DNA of 64,000 nucleotides, taken from assembly GCA_051814705.1 (NCBI GenBank), contig JBPWQW010000001.1, positions 62,001 to 126,000 on the forward strand, written 5' to 3'. This document shows, piece by piece, positions 16,279-25,111 of the stretch. Below the pieces are notes generated by a model that saw only the letters and a list, made by a program, of their open reading frames with translations, made no database searches and was not told where the DNA came from. Numbering within the stretch: position 1 is the first letter of the stretch; each line of letters starts with the position of its first letter. The stretch comes from Geojedonia sp051814705. Lineage in GTDB: Bacteria > Bacteroidota > Bacteroidia > Flavobacteriales > Flavobacteriaceae. Made by a program: the position numbers and the translations under genes.

Positions 16279-17421
16279 TTACACCCTTGCAATGGCTTCT
16301 TCAATATCTTCGGTTGATGCACATAAGGAAAACCTAATATACCCTTCACCATTGCTCCCAAATATGGTTCCTGGTGCGATAAATATGGATTTCTTTTTAA
16401 GTACCATATCTATAAACTCTTCAGATTTTACCAAAGGCGGAAGTTTAGCCCAAACAAACAAACCGGAACTGTGCTTATCGAAAGTACATTGAAGTGCTTC
16501 TGCCAACTTCCAAATTAATTCTCGTCGTTGTTCATAAACACTATTTAAGCTTACATACCACATTTTTGAACATTTCAAAGCTTCAATAGCTCCTTTTTGA
16601 ATGCCATAAAACATGCCTGAATCCATGTTGCTTTTCACTTTTATGATATCGTCAATATATTCTGATTTTCCAATCACCATTCCAACGCGCCATCCAGCCA
16701 TATTAAAGGTTTTGCTCAAAGAATTCAGTTCCAAACACACATCTTTAGCATCCTTATATTTCAAAATACTGCGTGGGTAGTCGTTTAACACAAAACTGTA
16801 AGGGTTATCGTTAACCACCAAAATGTCGTTGCGTTTTGCAAAGGCAATAATATCTTCAAAAAACTTATTGGTAGCGGTTGCTCCCGTAGGCATATGAGGG
16901 TAGTTGACCCACATTATTTTAACCTTGCTTAAATTGGTACTCTCCAGGGCCACTAAATCTGGAAGCCAAAAATTGTCTTCAATTAAATCGTAGTACACAG
17001 GTTTTGCTCCAAGCAGCTTGGTTACGGAACTGTAGGTGGGGTACCCCGGATTGGGAATTAAAACCTCATCGCCTTCGTTTAAAAAAGCCATTGAAATGTG
17101 CATGATTCCCTCCTTACTTCCCATAAGGGGTAAAATTTCGGTTCTAGGGCTTAATGCCACTTCAAAATGTTCTTTGTAAAATGATGCCATGGCTTCCCTT
17201 AATTCTGGCAAACCTTGATAACTTTGATATTGATGGGCCTTGGCATCAAACACACTATCCATCAATGCCGTGACCACTTTTTGAGGCGGTTCCAGATCGG
17301 GGCTTCCAATGCCCAAATTTATAATTGGTTTTCCAGCTGCTTTAAGTAAGGCAACTTCTCGTAATTTTTTTGAAAAGTAGTACTCTTCAACAGTCTGTAA
17401 TCGGTTAGCTCCTGTGATCAT
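16279..17421 (-). CDS. Class I/II aminotransferase, probably acting on aromatic/prephenate-branch substrates
   Basis: This 380-residue fold-type I PLP enzyme has the Schiff-base lysine in NSLSKTFNMAGWRVG and the NPGYPTYSSV and NDNPYSFVLND blocks typical of class I aminotransferases. It overlaps pheA by 17 bases and precedes tyrA, so it very likely transaminates phenylpyruvate and hydroxyphenylpyruvate, or prephenate itself. The family also contains aspartate and LL-diaminopimelate aminotransferases, and sequence alone does not settle the substrate. Confidence 0.88.
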   Translation of the reverse strand: MITGANRLQTVEEYYFSKKLREVALLKAAGKPIINLGIGSPDLEPPQKVVTALMDSVFDAKAHQYQSYQGLPELREAMASFYKEHFEVALSPRTEILPLMGSKEGIMHISMAFLNEGDEVLIPNPGYPTYSSVTKLLGAKPVYYDLIEDNFWLPDLVALESTNLSKVKIMWVNYPHMPTGATATNKFFEDIIAFAKRNDILVVNDNPYSFVLNDYPRSILKYKDAKDVCLELNSLSKTFNMAGWRVGMVIGKSEYIDDIIKVKSNMDSGMFYGIQKGAIEALKCSKMWYVSLNSVYEQRRELIWKLAEALQCTFDKHSSGLFVWAKLPPLVKSEEFIDMVLKKKSIFIAPGTIFGSNGEGYIRFSLCASTEDIEEAIARV

Positions 17422-18244
17422 CTCTAGTGTTTTTATACTCTCCTAATATTTTAAATTGTGCTGCCATGAGTTGCATAATGGATTTTGCCTTTTTAAAGTC
17501 CTTGTAATCTTCAAAAGTAACATCCACAAAAAAAGCATATTTCCAAGGTGTTTCAATTTTTGGAAGAGATTGAATCTTGGTCAAGCTTAATCTACAATCG
17601 CTCATCACATTCAGAATGGTTGCTAAACTACCGCGTTTATGCTCCAATTCAAACTTTATAGATGCTTTATTGATATCCCGTTCAGCAATTACCGAATTGG
17701 ATGTCTTTACAATGACGAAACGCGTTTCATTTTGTTTTATCGTTTGGATACTTTCGGCCAGAATGTCCAGTTCAAATAATTCTGCCGCCAAGTCACTGCC
17801 AATAGCAGCAATACCTTTAAGCTGTTTCTTGTGTATACGTTCTGCAACCTCAGCCGTATCCTTATCTTCAATTAGTTTGATATGGGGATATTTTTTAAAG
17901 AATTCTTTACACTGCAACAAGGCCATGGGGTGAGAATATACTTCTTTGATATCTTTTATACTTTGGTTAGGGAATGCCATTAAATGATGTTGAACATCTA
18001 AATAATATTCTCCAATAATATGCAATAGATGCTTGTCTATTAAAGCATAATTGGGCAAAATAGCCCCTGCAATAGAGTTTTCGATGGCCATAACAGCCTC
18101 GTCGCAGGTTTTATTGAGCAAACAATCGACAACTTTATCAAATGTTAGGCATTCCTTAATTTCAACATGAGTATTATAAAAATGTTGAGAAACAATATGG
18201 TGGAACGACCCTTTAATTCCTTGTATGGCTACTGACTTTATCAT
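17405..18244 (-). CDS. pheA: Prephenate dehydratase
   Basis: This 279-residue enzyme converts prephenate to phenylpyruvate. The dehydratase part (1 to about 185) shows GIKGSFHHIVSQ, NSIAGAILPNYALI and the ETRFVIV strand. A C-terminal ACT domain (about 195-275) begins KRGSLATIL. The Phe-binding ESRP motif of many homologues reads QSLPKIETPW here. No chorismate mutase domain is attached; that activity sits in the DAHP synthase gene downstream. Its ATG directly abuts the T run of the attenuator at 18245-18271, so expression depends on readthrough. Confidence 0.94.
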   Translation of the reverse strand: MIKSVAIQGIKGSFHHIVSQHFYNTHVEIKECLTFDKVVDCLLNKTCDEAVMAIENSIAGAILPNYALIDKHLLHIIGEYYLDVQHHLMAFPNQSIKDIKEVYSHPMALLQCKEFFKKYPHIKLIEDKDTAEVAERIHKKQLKGIAAIGSDLAAELFELDILAESIQTIKQNETRFVIVKTSNSVIAERDINKASIKFELEHKRGSLATILNVMSDCRLSLTKIQSLPKIETPWKYAFFVDVTFEDYKDFKKAKSIMQLMAAQFKILGEYKNTRDDHRS

Positions 18245-18271
18245 AAAAAAAAATCTCGATTTTCATCGAGA
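18245..18271 (-). terminator. Attenuator terminator in front of pheA
   Basis: On the minus strand TCTCGAT, a GAAA tetraloop and ATCGAGA form a perfect seven-pair stem followed by nine T residues that touch the pheA ATG. The 5' arm shares TCTC with the antiterminator arm at 18268-18275. Confidence 0.85.
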
Positions 18272-18315
18272 CTCATATTACATTTATTAGGTATAAATTA
18301 TACATATTGAGTCTC
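18268..18315 (-). promoter_or_regulatory. Antiterminator pairing of the aromatic attenuator
   Basis: GAGACTCA (minus strand, 18315-18308), inside the last leader codons, is perfectly complementary to TGAGTCTC (18275-18268). That second arm overlaps the terminator's 5' arm. The two structures are mutually exclusive. Confidence 0.75.
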
Positions 18316-18375
18316 TATCCTTTTGCTAAAAAAGAAATAATACCCAAACTGATATGTAGAATTTGTTATTTTCAT
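18298..18375 (-). CDS. Phe/Tyr-rich leader peptide, 25 aa
   Basis: ATG at 18375 opens 25 codons and stops with TAA at 18300-18298. The centre reads YQFGYYFFF: four Phe and three Tyr within nine codons, with two more Tyr (Y8 and Y24 among five in total) in the rest of the peptide. The clustered codons (18352-18328) lie just upstream of the antiterminator arm. A ribosome stalled there would leave the arm free, whereas one finishing at the stop would cover it. This is the classic design of a transcription-attenuation leader. It is preceded by a plausible promoter. Confidence 0.8.
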   Translation of the reverse strand: MKITNSTYQFGYYFFFSKRIETQYV

Positions 18376-18385
18376 AATGAAGTTG

Positions 18386-18414
18386 CTAAAGTAAATATTA
18401 TTTTAACAAATCAA
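18386..18414 (-). promoter_or_regulatory. Putative promoter of the aromatic operon
   Basis: TTG at 18414-18412 and TACTTTAG at 18393-18386 (one mismatch to TAnnTTTG) are separated by 18 bases. The leader ATG follows ten bases downstream. Confidence 0.45.
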
Positions 18415-18495
18415 AATGCTTACCCTTTTTTTTTGCATTTTTTATTTAACTTTTAAAGAATACACAGGAACTGGTATTCCAAATTATATAATTGC

Positions 18496-18503
18496 TATTT
18501 TTG
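18496..18503 (+). promoter_or_regulatory. Promoter -7 box of gldA
   Basis: TATTTTTG matches TAnnTTTG exactly and lies 16 bases before the ATG at 18520. Confidence 0.5.
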
Positions 18504-18519
18504 GGTAAATATTTATTGC

Positions 18520-19416
18520 ATGTCTATTGTAGTTGAAAATCTTTCAAAAGTTTACGGTAAACAAAAAGCCTTGAACGATGTGTCGTTTACCATCCAAAAA
18601 GGTGAGATTGTTGGTTTTTTAGGACCAAATGGTGCGGGAAAATCTACTATGATGAAGATTTTGACCACTTATATTCAAGCTACCAAAGGTGTAGCCAAGG
18701 TAGGTGATTTTAATGTCGCTTCAGATTCTAGAAACGTACAACACCTTGTCGGGTATTTGCCAGAGCACAATCCCTTGTATTTAGACATGTATGTTAAGGA
18801 GTATTTACGCTTTAATGCTGGCGTGTATAATATCCCAAAATCCAGAATACAAGAAGTTTTAGAACTCACAGGTTTGCAACCGGAAGCTCACAAAAAAATT
18901 GGGCAATTGTCCAAAGGTTTTCGTCAACGTGTGGGTTTGGCCAATGCCTTGTTGCACGATCCCGAGGTGTTAATTTTAGATGAACCCACCACAGGTTTGG
19001 ATCCGAATCAATTGGTTGAAATTAGGCATTTGATTAAAAGCTTGGGCAAGGCAAAAACCGTGTTTCTCTCCACCCATATCCTGCAAGAAGTTGAAGCCAT
19101 GTGCGACCGTGTGATCATTATCAACAAAGGACAAATTGTAGCCGATAAAAAATTAAATGAATTACGGGATATCAAAGAGCAAACCGTTGTTGTAGAATTT
19201 GATTACCGTGTTGAAGATGCTTTTTTAAATCAATTACCTCATGTAAAATCAGTAGTGAACACTCATGATTTTGTGTACGAAATCACCTTTTCAACCGCTG
19301 AAGATATGCGCTCTGTAGTGTTTGACTTTGCTCATGACAATCAATTAAAAATTCTTCAATTAAACCAAAAAAATGCAAGTTTGGAGAATTTGTTTAGGGA
19401 ATTGACTTTGGAATAA
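18520..19416 (+). CDS. gldA: Gliding-motility ABC transporter ATP-binding subunit
   Basis: This 298-residue ATPase has Walker A GPNGAGKST, signature LSKGFRQRVGLA, Walker B VLILDEPTTGLDPNQ and the H-loop STHILQEVE. The C-terminal about 80 residues form an extra alpha/beta domain (EQTVVVEFDYRV onward). Length, DPNQLVEIR and overall wording match GldA of the flavobacterial GldAFG exporter, needed for gliding in Flavobacterium johnsoniae. The permease genes gldF and gldG are not adjacent. It is the only plus-strand gene between 3.7 and 42.3 kb. Confidence 0.88.
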   Translation: MSIVVENLSKVYGKQKALNDVSFTIQKGEIVGFLGPNGAGKSTMMKILTTYIQATKGVAKVGDFNVASDSRNVQHLVGYLPEHNPLYLDMYVKEYLRFNAGVYNIPKSRIQEVLELTGLQPEAHKKIGQLSKGFRQRVGLANALLHDPEVLILDEPTTGLDPNQLVEIRHLIKSLGKAKTVFLSTHILQEVEAMCDRVIIINKGQIVADKKLNELRDIKEQTVVVEFDYRVEDAFLNQLPHVKSVVNTHDFVYEITFSTAEDMRSVVFDFAHDNQLKILQLNQKNASLENLFRELTLE

Positions 19417-19422
19417 TCACCA

Positions 19423-20172
19423 CTATTCAAAGATAAGCCGACCTGTATAAAACTCTTTTACATCTATCACTAGCGGACGATTAAGTGAAATGACATCTCC
19501 CGTACCTCGAATTTCTCCTGTTAAGGATTGTTGAGGATTCACAATCATATCATTACTGCTACGCTGGAAGATTTTAATATTTTGAGCTATTAAACTGGCG
19601 CCTTCAAAACGTGCGTCCCCAGAATAAAACCCTATAAACAGATTAGTAACTGAACCACTAATAAAGATACTGGACAAATTATTGATTACAATATCAATCT
19701 TGTTACTATTCACTTGAAGATTGAAATCCCCATCGGTGTGGGTCACATCTAAGGAATTAAAGTCTTCAGAAATCAATTTTAAGCTAGAATAATTTAAAAC
19801 TCCATTACTACTTACGGTCAAACCAGAACTGTTTTGTATTTCAGTTAAGTTTGGTGAACTCACATACACTTTGGTAATTCCATAATTTCGGGTCAAATTA
19901 CAGCCATTATTATTAGTAACCATTAATCTGCCGTCAATGACCTTAACTTCGATATCGTTTAACAAATATTCTCCTGTTTCGACCACCACTTTTTGAGTGG
20001 GCTCATCTGTAACTATCAATTCAACACGTTCAAAAACCGTAATTTTATCAAAGGCATCAACTTCAAATTCCTGCTGAACAATTGCACCAGAATTTTGAAA
20101 ACAATCGGGCACATTATCGCCGTTGCAAGAAAGCAATACCATCGTTATAAGTATGTAAATGAGGTTTTTCAT
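19423..20172 (-). CDS. DUF2807 lipoprotein (head GIN domain)
   Basis: This 249-residue protein has a lipoprotein signal (ILITMVLLSCNGD, Cys16). The rest is repetitive short beta strands (FDKITVFERVELIVT, then many T/S/N-rich strands), matching the DUF2807/putative auto-transporter adhesin head GIN fold, a right-handed beta solenoid. It should be anchored in the periplasm or at the outer membrane. The start overlaps the stop of the PagL-like gene, so the two are coexpressed. Function unknown. Confidence 0.85.
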   Translation of the reverse strand: MKNLIYILITMVLLSCNGDNVPDCFQNSGAIVQQEFEVDAFDKITVFERVELIVTDEPTQKVVVETGEYLLNDIEVKVIDGRLMVTNNNGCNLTRNYGITKVYVSSPNLTEIQNSSGLTVSSNGVLNYSSLKLISEDFNSLDVTHTDGDFNLQVNSNKIDIVINNLSSIFISGSVTNLFIGFYSGDARFEGASLIAQNIKIFQRSSNDMIVNPQQSLTGEIRGTGDVISLNRPLVIDVKEFYTGRLIFE

Positions 20173-21263
20173 AATCTTATGCCAATTCCAAATTCAACAG
20201 CCTCAGCTTTAGCTCCATGCGATTTTAAGGTAATGGCTCCAAAAAGTTTATCACCAAAATAGCGCTTCAAACCAACGCGATTATAGACACGCCCTTCAAA
20301 ATCGTAAGGGTAATACACATAATAACCCAATTGGGTGACCAACGACATCTTATTGATGAACAATTCGTGGCCTACAAAAATACCAAGGCGTTTCCAGTCT
20401 TCATTTCCTGACACATCATATTCTGGAAAGGCAACAGAATAGTAATAGATCAATTCTTTTAAAAATTTGGAAAAGAACACATCAGTCCCCAATTGAATGG
20501 CACTTTTTCTGTTCAAGCGTTTATCGGCATAACCTGAGACAATGTAAAACGGATATTGACCGGTATCAATCACATCGCTTTCATTGACTCCTGTTCGGAA
20601 TACAACATTATATTTTATTTTTTCAGTAAATTTTTTGTCTTCAGTTGAAGGCATAAATTCTTGCTTTTCATCATAATCCAGCACATAATTGGCACCAATA
20701 TTAAAGGCAAAGGTATTGGTCGAGGTATTTGGCGCCTTAACATTGGCATTCGAGTAATGAATAATTGAGATTCCCGCTTGCAAGCCCAATCCCTCAACTA
20801 TGTTTTCCTTTTTATAGTTCAACATCACAAAGGTTGTACTTAACAAATCCGAACCGTAGGCGTTGTTGGCAAAATTATTTACTTTGTCATATGGTTTTGT
20901 AGTATAGGCTATGCCTTGCCCAATCCTAAACATCAGATTTCGCTTTAAAAAATAAAAATTAAAATGAGTGTAAAGACTGTAATTTTCTCCCAAATGATAG
21001 TTTTTCATATCCTGATGGATGAATGAAAAGCCCCAATCGGGATAATTGTAGCGGCTTTCCCAAGCTTTCTGTCCGAAGGTTTTTCTGTTATAACTTAAGA
21101 TGAAACCCGTGGGATGGTCTGTGATTAAATGGGAAATATCTGGGTTGTGTTCTAAAATAGACCCATAAAAATAATTAGCATCTAAAGTGGAACTATTTTT
21201 GTTCTCTTGTGAAAAGGTCATCCAAAACCCCAAACAAAAACAAATAGTTAAACAGTGCCTCAT
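20169..21263 (-). CDS. Acyloxyacyl hydrolase-like outer-membrane protein (PagL family)
   Basis: This 364-residue protein has a signal peptide (MRHCLTICFCLGFWMTFSQ) and alternating hydrophobic beta strands typical of an outer-membrane barrel. IIHYSNANVKAPN carries the His-x-Ser pair of the PagL lipid A 3-O-deacylase active site. The family removes an acyl chain from lipid A. The protein is much longer than PagL itself, as in other Bacteroidota members, so substrate specificity is inferred. It overlaps the DUF2807 gene downstream and follows metF by 33 bases. Confidence 0.75.
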   Translation of the reverse strand: MRHCLTICFCLGFWMTFSQENKNSSTLDANYFYGSILEHNPDISHLITDHPTGFILSYNRKTFGQKAWESRYNYPDWGFSFIHQDMKNYHLGENYSLYTHFNFYFLKRNLMFRIGQGIAYTTKPYDKVNNFANNAYGSDLLSTTFVMLNYKKENIVEGLGLQAGISIIHYSNANVKAPNTSTNTFAFNIGANYVLDYDEKQEFMPSTEDKKFTEKIKYNVVFRTGVNESDVIDTGQYPFYIVSGYADKRLNRKSAIQLGTDVFFSKFLKELIYYYSVAFPEYDVSGNEDWKRLGIFVGHELFINKMSLVTQLGYYVYYPYDFEGRVYNRVGLKRYFGDKLFGAITLKSHGAKAEAVEFGIGIRL

Positions 21264-21296
21264 AGTTTTAATTGTGAAGCAAAAATAACAGAATAA

Positions 21297-22250
21297 TTAG
21301 AATACTTTGGATGCTATTGCTTTTATATTATCACTTTTTCCCATGGAATAGTAATGCAACACGGGTACACCTGCGTTTAACAGTTCTTTGGATTGTTCGA
21401 TGCTCCATTCTACACCCAGTTGTCTTACCTCTTTATTGTCCTTACATTTTTCAACTTCACGTATGAGTGCTTCAGGTAAATCTATTTTAAAAACCTGAGG
21501 TAACAGCTGCAAATGACGTTTTACAGCGATGGGTTTTATCCCAGGAATTATGGGTACATTAATTCCAGCTTTTTTAGCCGCTTCAACAAATTTGAAGTAC
21601 TTTTCGTTATCAAAAAACATTTGTGTCACTACATAATCTGCACCAAGTCCTACCTTATATTTTAGTTTTTTTAAGTCCGATTCCAATGAAGGTGCTTCAA
21701 TATGCTTTTCGGGATAACCAGCTACACCAATACAAAAATCGGATTTACTAGTAGCTTCAATAACGTCGTGTAAATATTTCCCCCGATTCAAATTCTTAAT
21801 TTGCTTGACCAAGTCTGAAGCAAATTCATTTCCGCCCTTGGTAGGCTCAAAATATTTTTGGTGGCTCATAGCATCACCCCGCAGTGCCATCACATTTTCG
21901 ATACCCAAATAATGACAGTCCACCAAAAGATATTCGGTTTCCTCTTTTGTAAAGCCCCCACAAAGCACATGAGGCACGGTATCGACATCGTATTTATGCT
22001 TAATTGCAGCACAAATCCCGACCGTTCCTGGACGCATTCTGGTAATTTTCCGATCCAATAAATCTCCTCTTTCAATATATATATACTCTTCTCTGGACGT
22101 TGTGACATCTATAAAAGGCGGATTAAATTCAATTAAGGGATCAATATTATCGTACAATTCTTGAATGTTCGCTCCTTTTTGGGGTGGTATGATTTCAAAG
22201 GAAAACAAGGTTTTTCCCTTGGCTTTTTTTATATGATCTGTTACTTTCAT
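21297..22250 (-). CDS. metF: Methylenetetrahydrofolate reductase
   Basis: This 317-residue TIM-barrel flavoprotein reduces 5,10-methylene-THF to 5-methyl-THF, the methyl donor for MetH. Recognisable blocks are FSFEIIPPQKG (catalytic Glu), HVLCGGFTKEE, NVMALRGDA and GADYVVTQMFFDN. It lies 50 bases downstream of the large metH gene in the same orientation, so it falls under the metH SAM riboswitch unless an internal promoter exists. Confidence 0.95.
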   Translation of the reverse strand: MKVTDHIKKAKGKTLFSFEIIPPQKGANIQELYDNIDPLIEFNPPFIDVTTSREEYIYIERGDLLDRKITRMRPGTVGICAAIKHKYDVDTVPHVLCGGFTKEETEYLLVDCHYLGIENVMALRGDAMSHQKYFEPTKGGNEFASDLVKQIKNLNRGKYLHDVIEATSKSDFCIGVAGYPEKHIEAPSLESDLKKLKYKVGLGADYVVTQMFFDNEKYFKFVEAAKKAGINVPIIPGIKPIAVKRHLQLLPQVFKIDLPEALIREVEKCKDNKEVRQLGVEWSIEQSKELLNAGVPVLHYYSMGKSDNIKAIASKVF

Positions 22251-22300
22251 CTCAATTTCCCGTGAAAACGGAAATCTTTTTATATTACTTTCAATTTATT

Positions 22301-25003
22301 TTAATCTGCCAGATTTGGGCTTAACCATTTTTTGGCTTCTTCATTTGAGATCCCTCTGCGTTTGGCATAATCTTTTAATTGGTCTTCGGTAATTTTACCA
22401 AGTCCAAAATATTTGGCTTCTTTGTTTCCAAAATAATACCCACTCACACTGGCTGCGGGCCACATCGCCAAGCCATTGGTTAATTCCACGCCTATATTCT
22501 CCTTTACTTTTAAGAGTTTCCAAATGGTTTTCTTTTCCAAATGGTCTGGACAGGCCGGATATCCTGGTGCTGGACGAATACCCTTATAACTCTCTTTTAT
22601 CAGGTCTTCATTTGTGAGATCTTCATCATTAGCATAGCCCCAAACATCGGTTCTTATTTCTTTATGCAAATGTTCGGCAAATGCTTCAGCCAAACGGTCT
22701 GCTAGAGATTTTATCATGATCGAATTGTAATCATCTAGATCGGCTTCAAATTGCTGTGCCAGTTCTTGAGTACCAAATCCTGCCGAAACACAAAAACAAC
22801 CCATATAATCTTCCTTCCCTGAATCTTTAGGAGCTATAAAATCGGCCAGTGCTATGTTTGGAATACCTTCACGTTTATCCAATTGTTGGCGAAGTGTTAA
22901 AAAAGTCACGGTTTCTTTATGATCTTTAGACTGTGCTTGAAGTGATAAGTCATTAACATTCAGTTCAATATCATCATCATTTATGGTGTTTGCAGGAAAT
23001 AACCCAAAAACCGCTCTAGCTTTTAATAACTTTTCTTTAAAAATACGGTTGAGCAAGACCTTGGCATCTGCAAATAGTTCCTTGGCTTGTGTTCCTACAA
23101 CCTCATCATTTAAAATATCTGGATATTTTCCATGTAAACCCCAGCTTCTAAAAAACGGACTCCAATCCATATAATTTTCAAGCTTAGTGATGTCAAAATT
23201 ATCTAAAACTTGAATACCCAGTTGTTTTGGTTTTACAAGTTCTGAAGTTTCCCAATCAATCTTAAGCTTGTTTTTTCGAGCCGCTTCGATAGAAATATAA
23301 TCCTTTTGTTTTCCCCTGCTTAAAAATTGTTCCCTGAATTTATCATACTCTTCTCTAATTTGCTCCTTGTACACTTTATTGTCATTTTGCAACAATTTCC
23401 CAACCACGGTTACCGCTCTAGATGCATCATTGACATAAACCACAGCCTCAGAATAATTAGGGGCTATTTTTACGGCAGTATGTGCTCTAGACGTTGTGGC
23501 GCCACCAATAAGTAGTGGAATGGTGAACTTTTGTTTCTCCATTTCTTTAGATACGTTAACCATCTCATCCAATGAAGGCGTAATCAATCCGCTTAAGCCA
23601 ATGGCATCTACTTGTTCTCTTTTTGCAACTTCAATGATTTTATCTGGTGGGACCATTACGCCCAAATCGACAATTTCATAATTATTGCAGCCCAAAACTA
23701 CACTTACTATGTTTTTTCCAATATCGTGTACATCACCTTTTACAGTTGCCATTAGGATTTTACCTGAAAACTCTTGTTTTCCATCCTTTTCAGCTTCAAT
23801 AAACGGTTGCAAATAAGCGACAGCTTTTTTCATCACCCTAGCCGATTTTACAACTTGTGGCAGGAACATTTTCCCGCTTCCAAATAAATCACCAACGACG
23901 TTCATACCAATCATTAAATGACCTTCTATCACTTCAATTGGCTTTGAAACTGCTACTCTTGCTTCTTCAACATCTTCAATAATAAAGGCATCTATACCCT
24001 TTACCAAACTATGCGTGATTCGGTCTTGCAAAGCCTCGTTACGCCATTCCTGAATAGAAACATCGGCATCCTTTTTATGGCCTTTCACGGTTTCGGCATA
24101 ATCCAATAAGCGCTCGGTAGCATCATCATGCCTGTCAAACAATACGTCTTCTACTAGCTCAAGCAAGTCCTTATTTACTTCGTCATAAATCTCCAACATG
24201 GCTGGGTTTACAATTCCCAAATTCATTCCATGTTGAATGGCGTGATATAAAAAAGAAGCATGCATGGCTTCTCTAACCGTATCATTGCCACGGAACGAGA
24301 ACGAGACATTGCTTACACCTCCCGATACGTTTGCATAAGGCAGATATTCTCTAATCCATTTTGTGGCTTTGAAAAAATCCACGGCATTTTTACGATGCTC
24401 TTCCAACCCTGTCGCCACAGGAAAAATATTGGGGTCGAAAATGATATCTTGTGGTGGAAACTTTACTTTTTGGACTAAAATGTCATAGCTACGCTTACAA
24501 ATATCAATGCGTTTTTGGTAGGTATCGGCTTGCCCGTTTTCATCAAATGCCATCACAACGACAGCAGCTCCATAACGCTTTACCAATTTTGCGTGATGAA
24601 TGAAAGTCTCTTCACCTTCCTTTAAACTGATAGAATTTACAACACATTTCCCCTGCACAACTCTCAATCCAGCTTCAATAATCTCCCATTTGGAGCTATC
24701 GATCATGATGGGTATCCGCGAAATATCAGGCTCTGAAGCAATGAGATTCAAAAAAGTGGTCATGGCATACACGCCATCCAGCATCCCTTCATCCATATTA
24801 ACATCCAAAATTTGCGCACCGCCTTCCACTTGGTGTCTGGCCACTTCAAGCGCTTCATTATATTTCTCTTCCTTTATCAGTCGCAAAAACTTACGGGAGC
24901 CCGTAACATTAGTTCGTTCTCCAACATTAATGAAGTTACTTTCTGGAGTGACTACCAGAGGTTCTAGACCAGATAAGGTTAAATATTTATGCTCTTTTTT
25001 CAT
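22301..25003 (-). CDS. metH: Cobalamin-dependent methionine synthase, folate/B12/activation subunit
   Basis: This 900-residue protein holds three of the four MetH modules. They are the pterin-binding domain (FINVGERTNVTGSRKF onward), the B12-binding module with DVHDIGKN (the His that ligates cobalt) at about 420, and the C-terminal SAM-binding reactivation domain (about 560-900) with RPAPGYPACPDH. The homocysteine-binding domain is encoded by the gene upstream. This two-gene arrangement is common in Bacteroidota. The product remethylates homocysteine in the cytoplasm using the MetF product. Confidence 0.95.
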   Translation of the reverse strand: MKKEHKYLTLSGLEPLVVTPESNFINVGERTNVTGSRKFLRLIKEEKYNEALEVARHQVEGGAQILDVNMDEGMLDGVYAMTTFLNLIASEPDISRIPIMIDSSKWEIIEAGLRVVQGKCVVNSISLKEGEETFIHHAKLVKRYGAAVVVMAFDENGQADTYQKRIDICKRSYDILVQKVKFPPQDIIFDPNIFPVATGLEEHRKNAVDFFKATKWIREYLPYANVSGGVSNVSFSFRGNDTVREAMHASFLYHAIQHGMNLGIVNPAMLEIYDEVNKDLLELVEDVLFDRHDDATERLLDYAETVKGHKKDADVSIQEWRNEALQDRITHSLVKGIDAFIIEDVEEARVAVSKPIEVIEGHLMIGMNVVGDLFGSGKMFLPQVVKSARVMKKAVAYLQPFIEAEKDGKQEFSGKILMATVKGDVHDIGKNIVSVVLGCNNYEIVDLGVMVPPDKIIEVAKREQVDAIGLSGLITPSLDEMVNVSKEMEKQKFTIPLLIGGATTSRAHTAVKIAPNYSEAVVYVNDASRAVTVVGKLLQNDNKVYKEQIREEYDKFREQFLSRGKQKDYISIEAARKNKLKIDWETSELVKPKQLGIQVLDNFDITKLENYMDWSPFFRSWGLHGKYPDILNDEVVGTQAKELFADAKVLLNRIFKEKLLKARAVFGLFPANTINDDDIELNVNDLSLQAQSKDHKETVTFLTLRQQLDKREGIPNIALADFIAPKDSGKEDYMGCFCVSAGFGTQELAQQFEADLDDYNSIMIKSLADRLAEAFAEHLHKEIRTDVWGYANDEDLTNEDLIKESYKGIRPAPGYPACPDHLEKKTIWKLLKVKENIGVELTNGLAMWPAASVSGYYFGNKEAKYFGLGKITEDQLKDYAKRRGISNEEAKKWLSPNLAD

Positions 25004-25017
25004 TTAATTCATTTTAT

Positions 25018-25045
25018 GAGATTCTGAAACACGTTCAGAAAGACA
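25018..25045. repeat. Degenerate copy of the GTCATCCTGAAC dispersed repeat
   Basis: The sequence closely follows the better copy at 29721-29749 (gagattctgaaac...gttcag) with several mismatches. It lies between the two metH genes. Confidence 0.5.
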
Positions 25046-25111
25046 TACTCTTTTTTAACTCTTGTGAAATATCCCTTAATTGATGAACTACATTTTTGGC
25101 TACTTCTAAAA

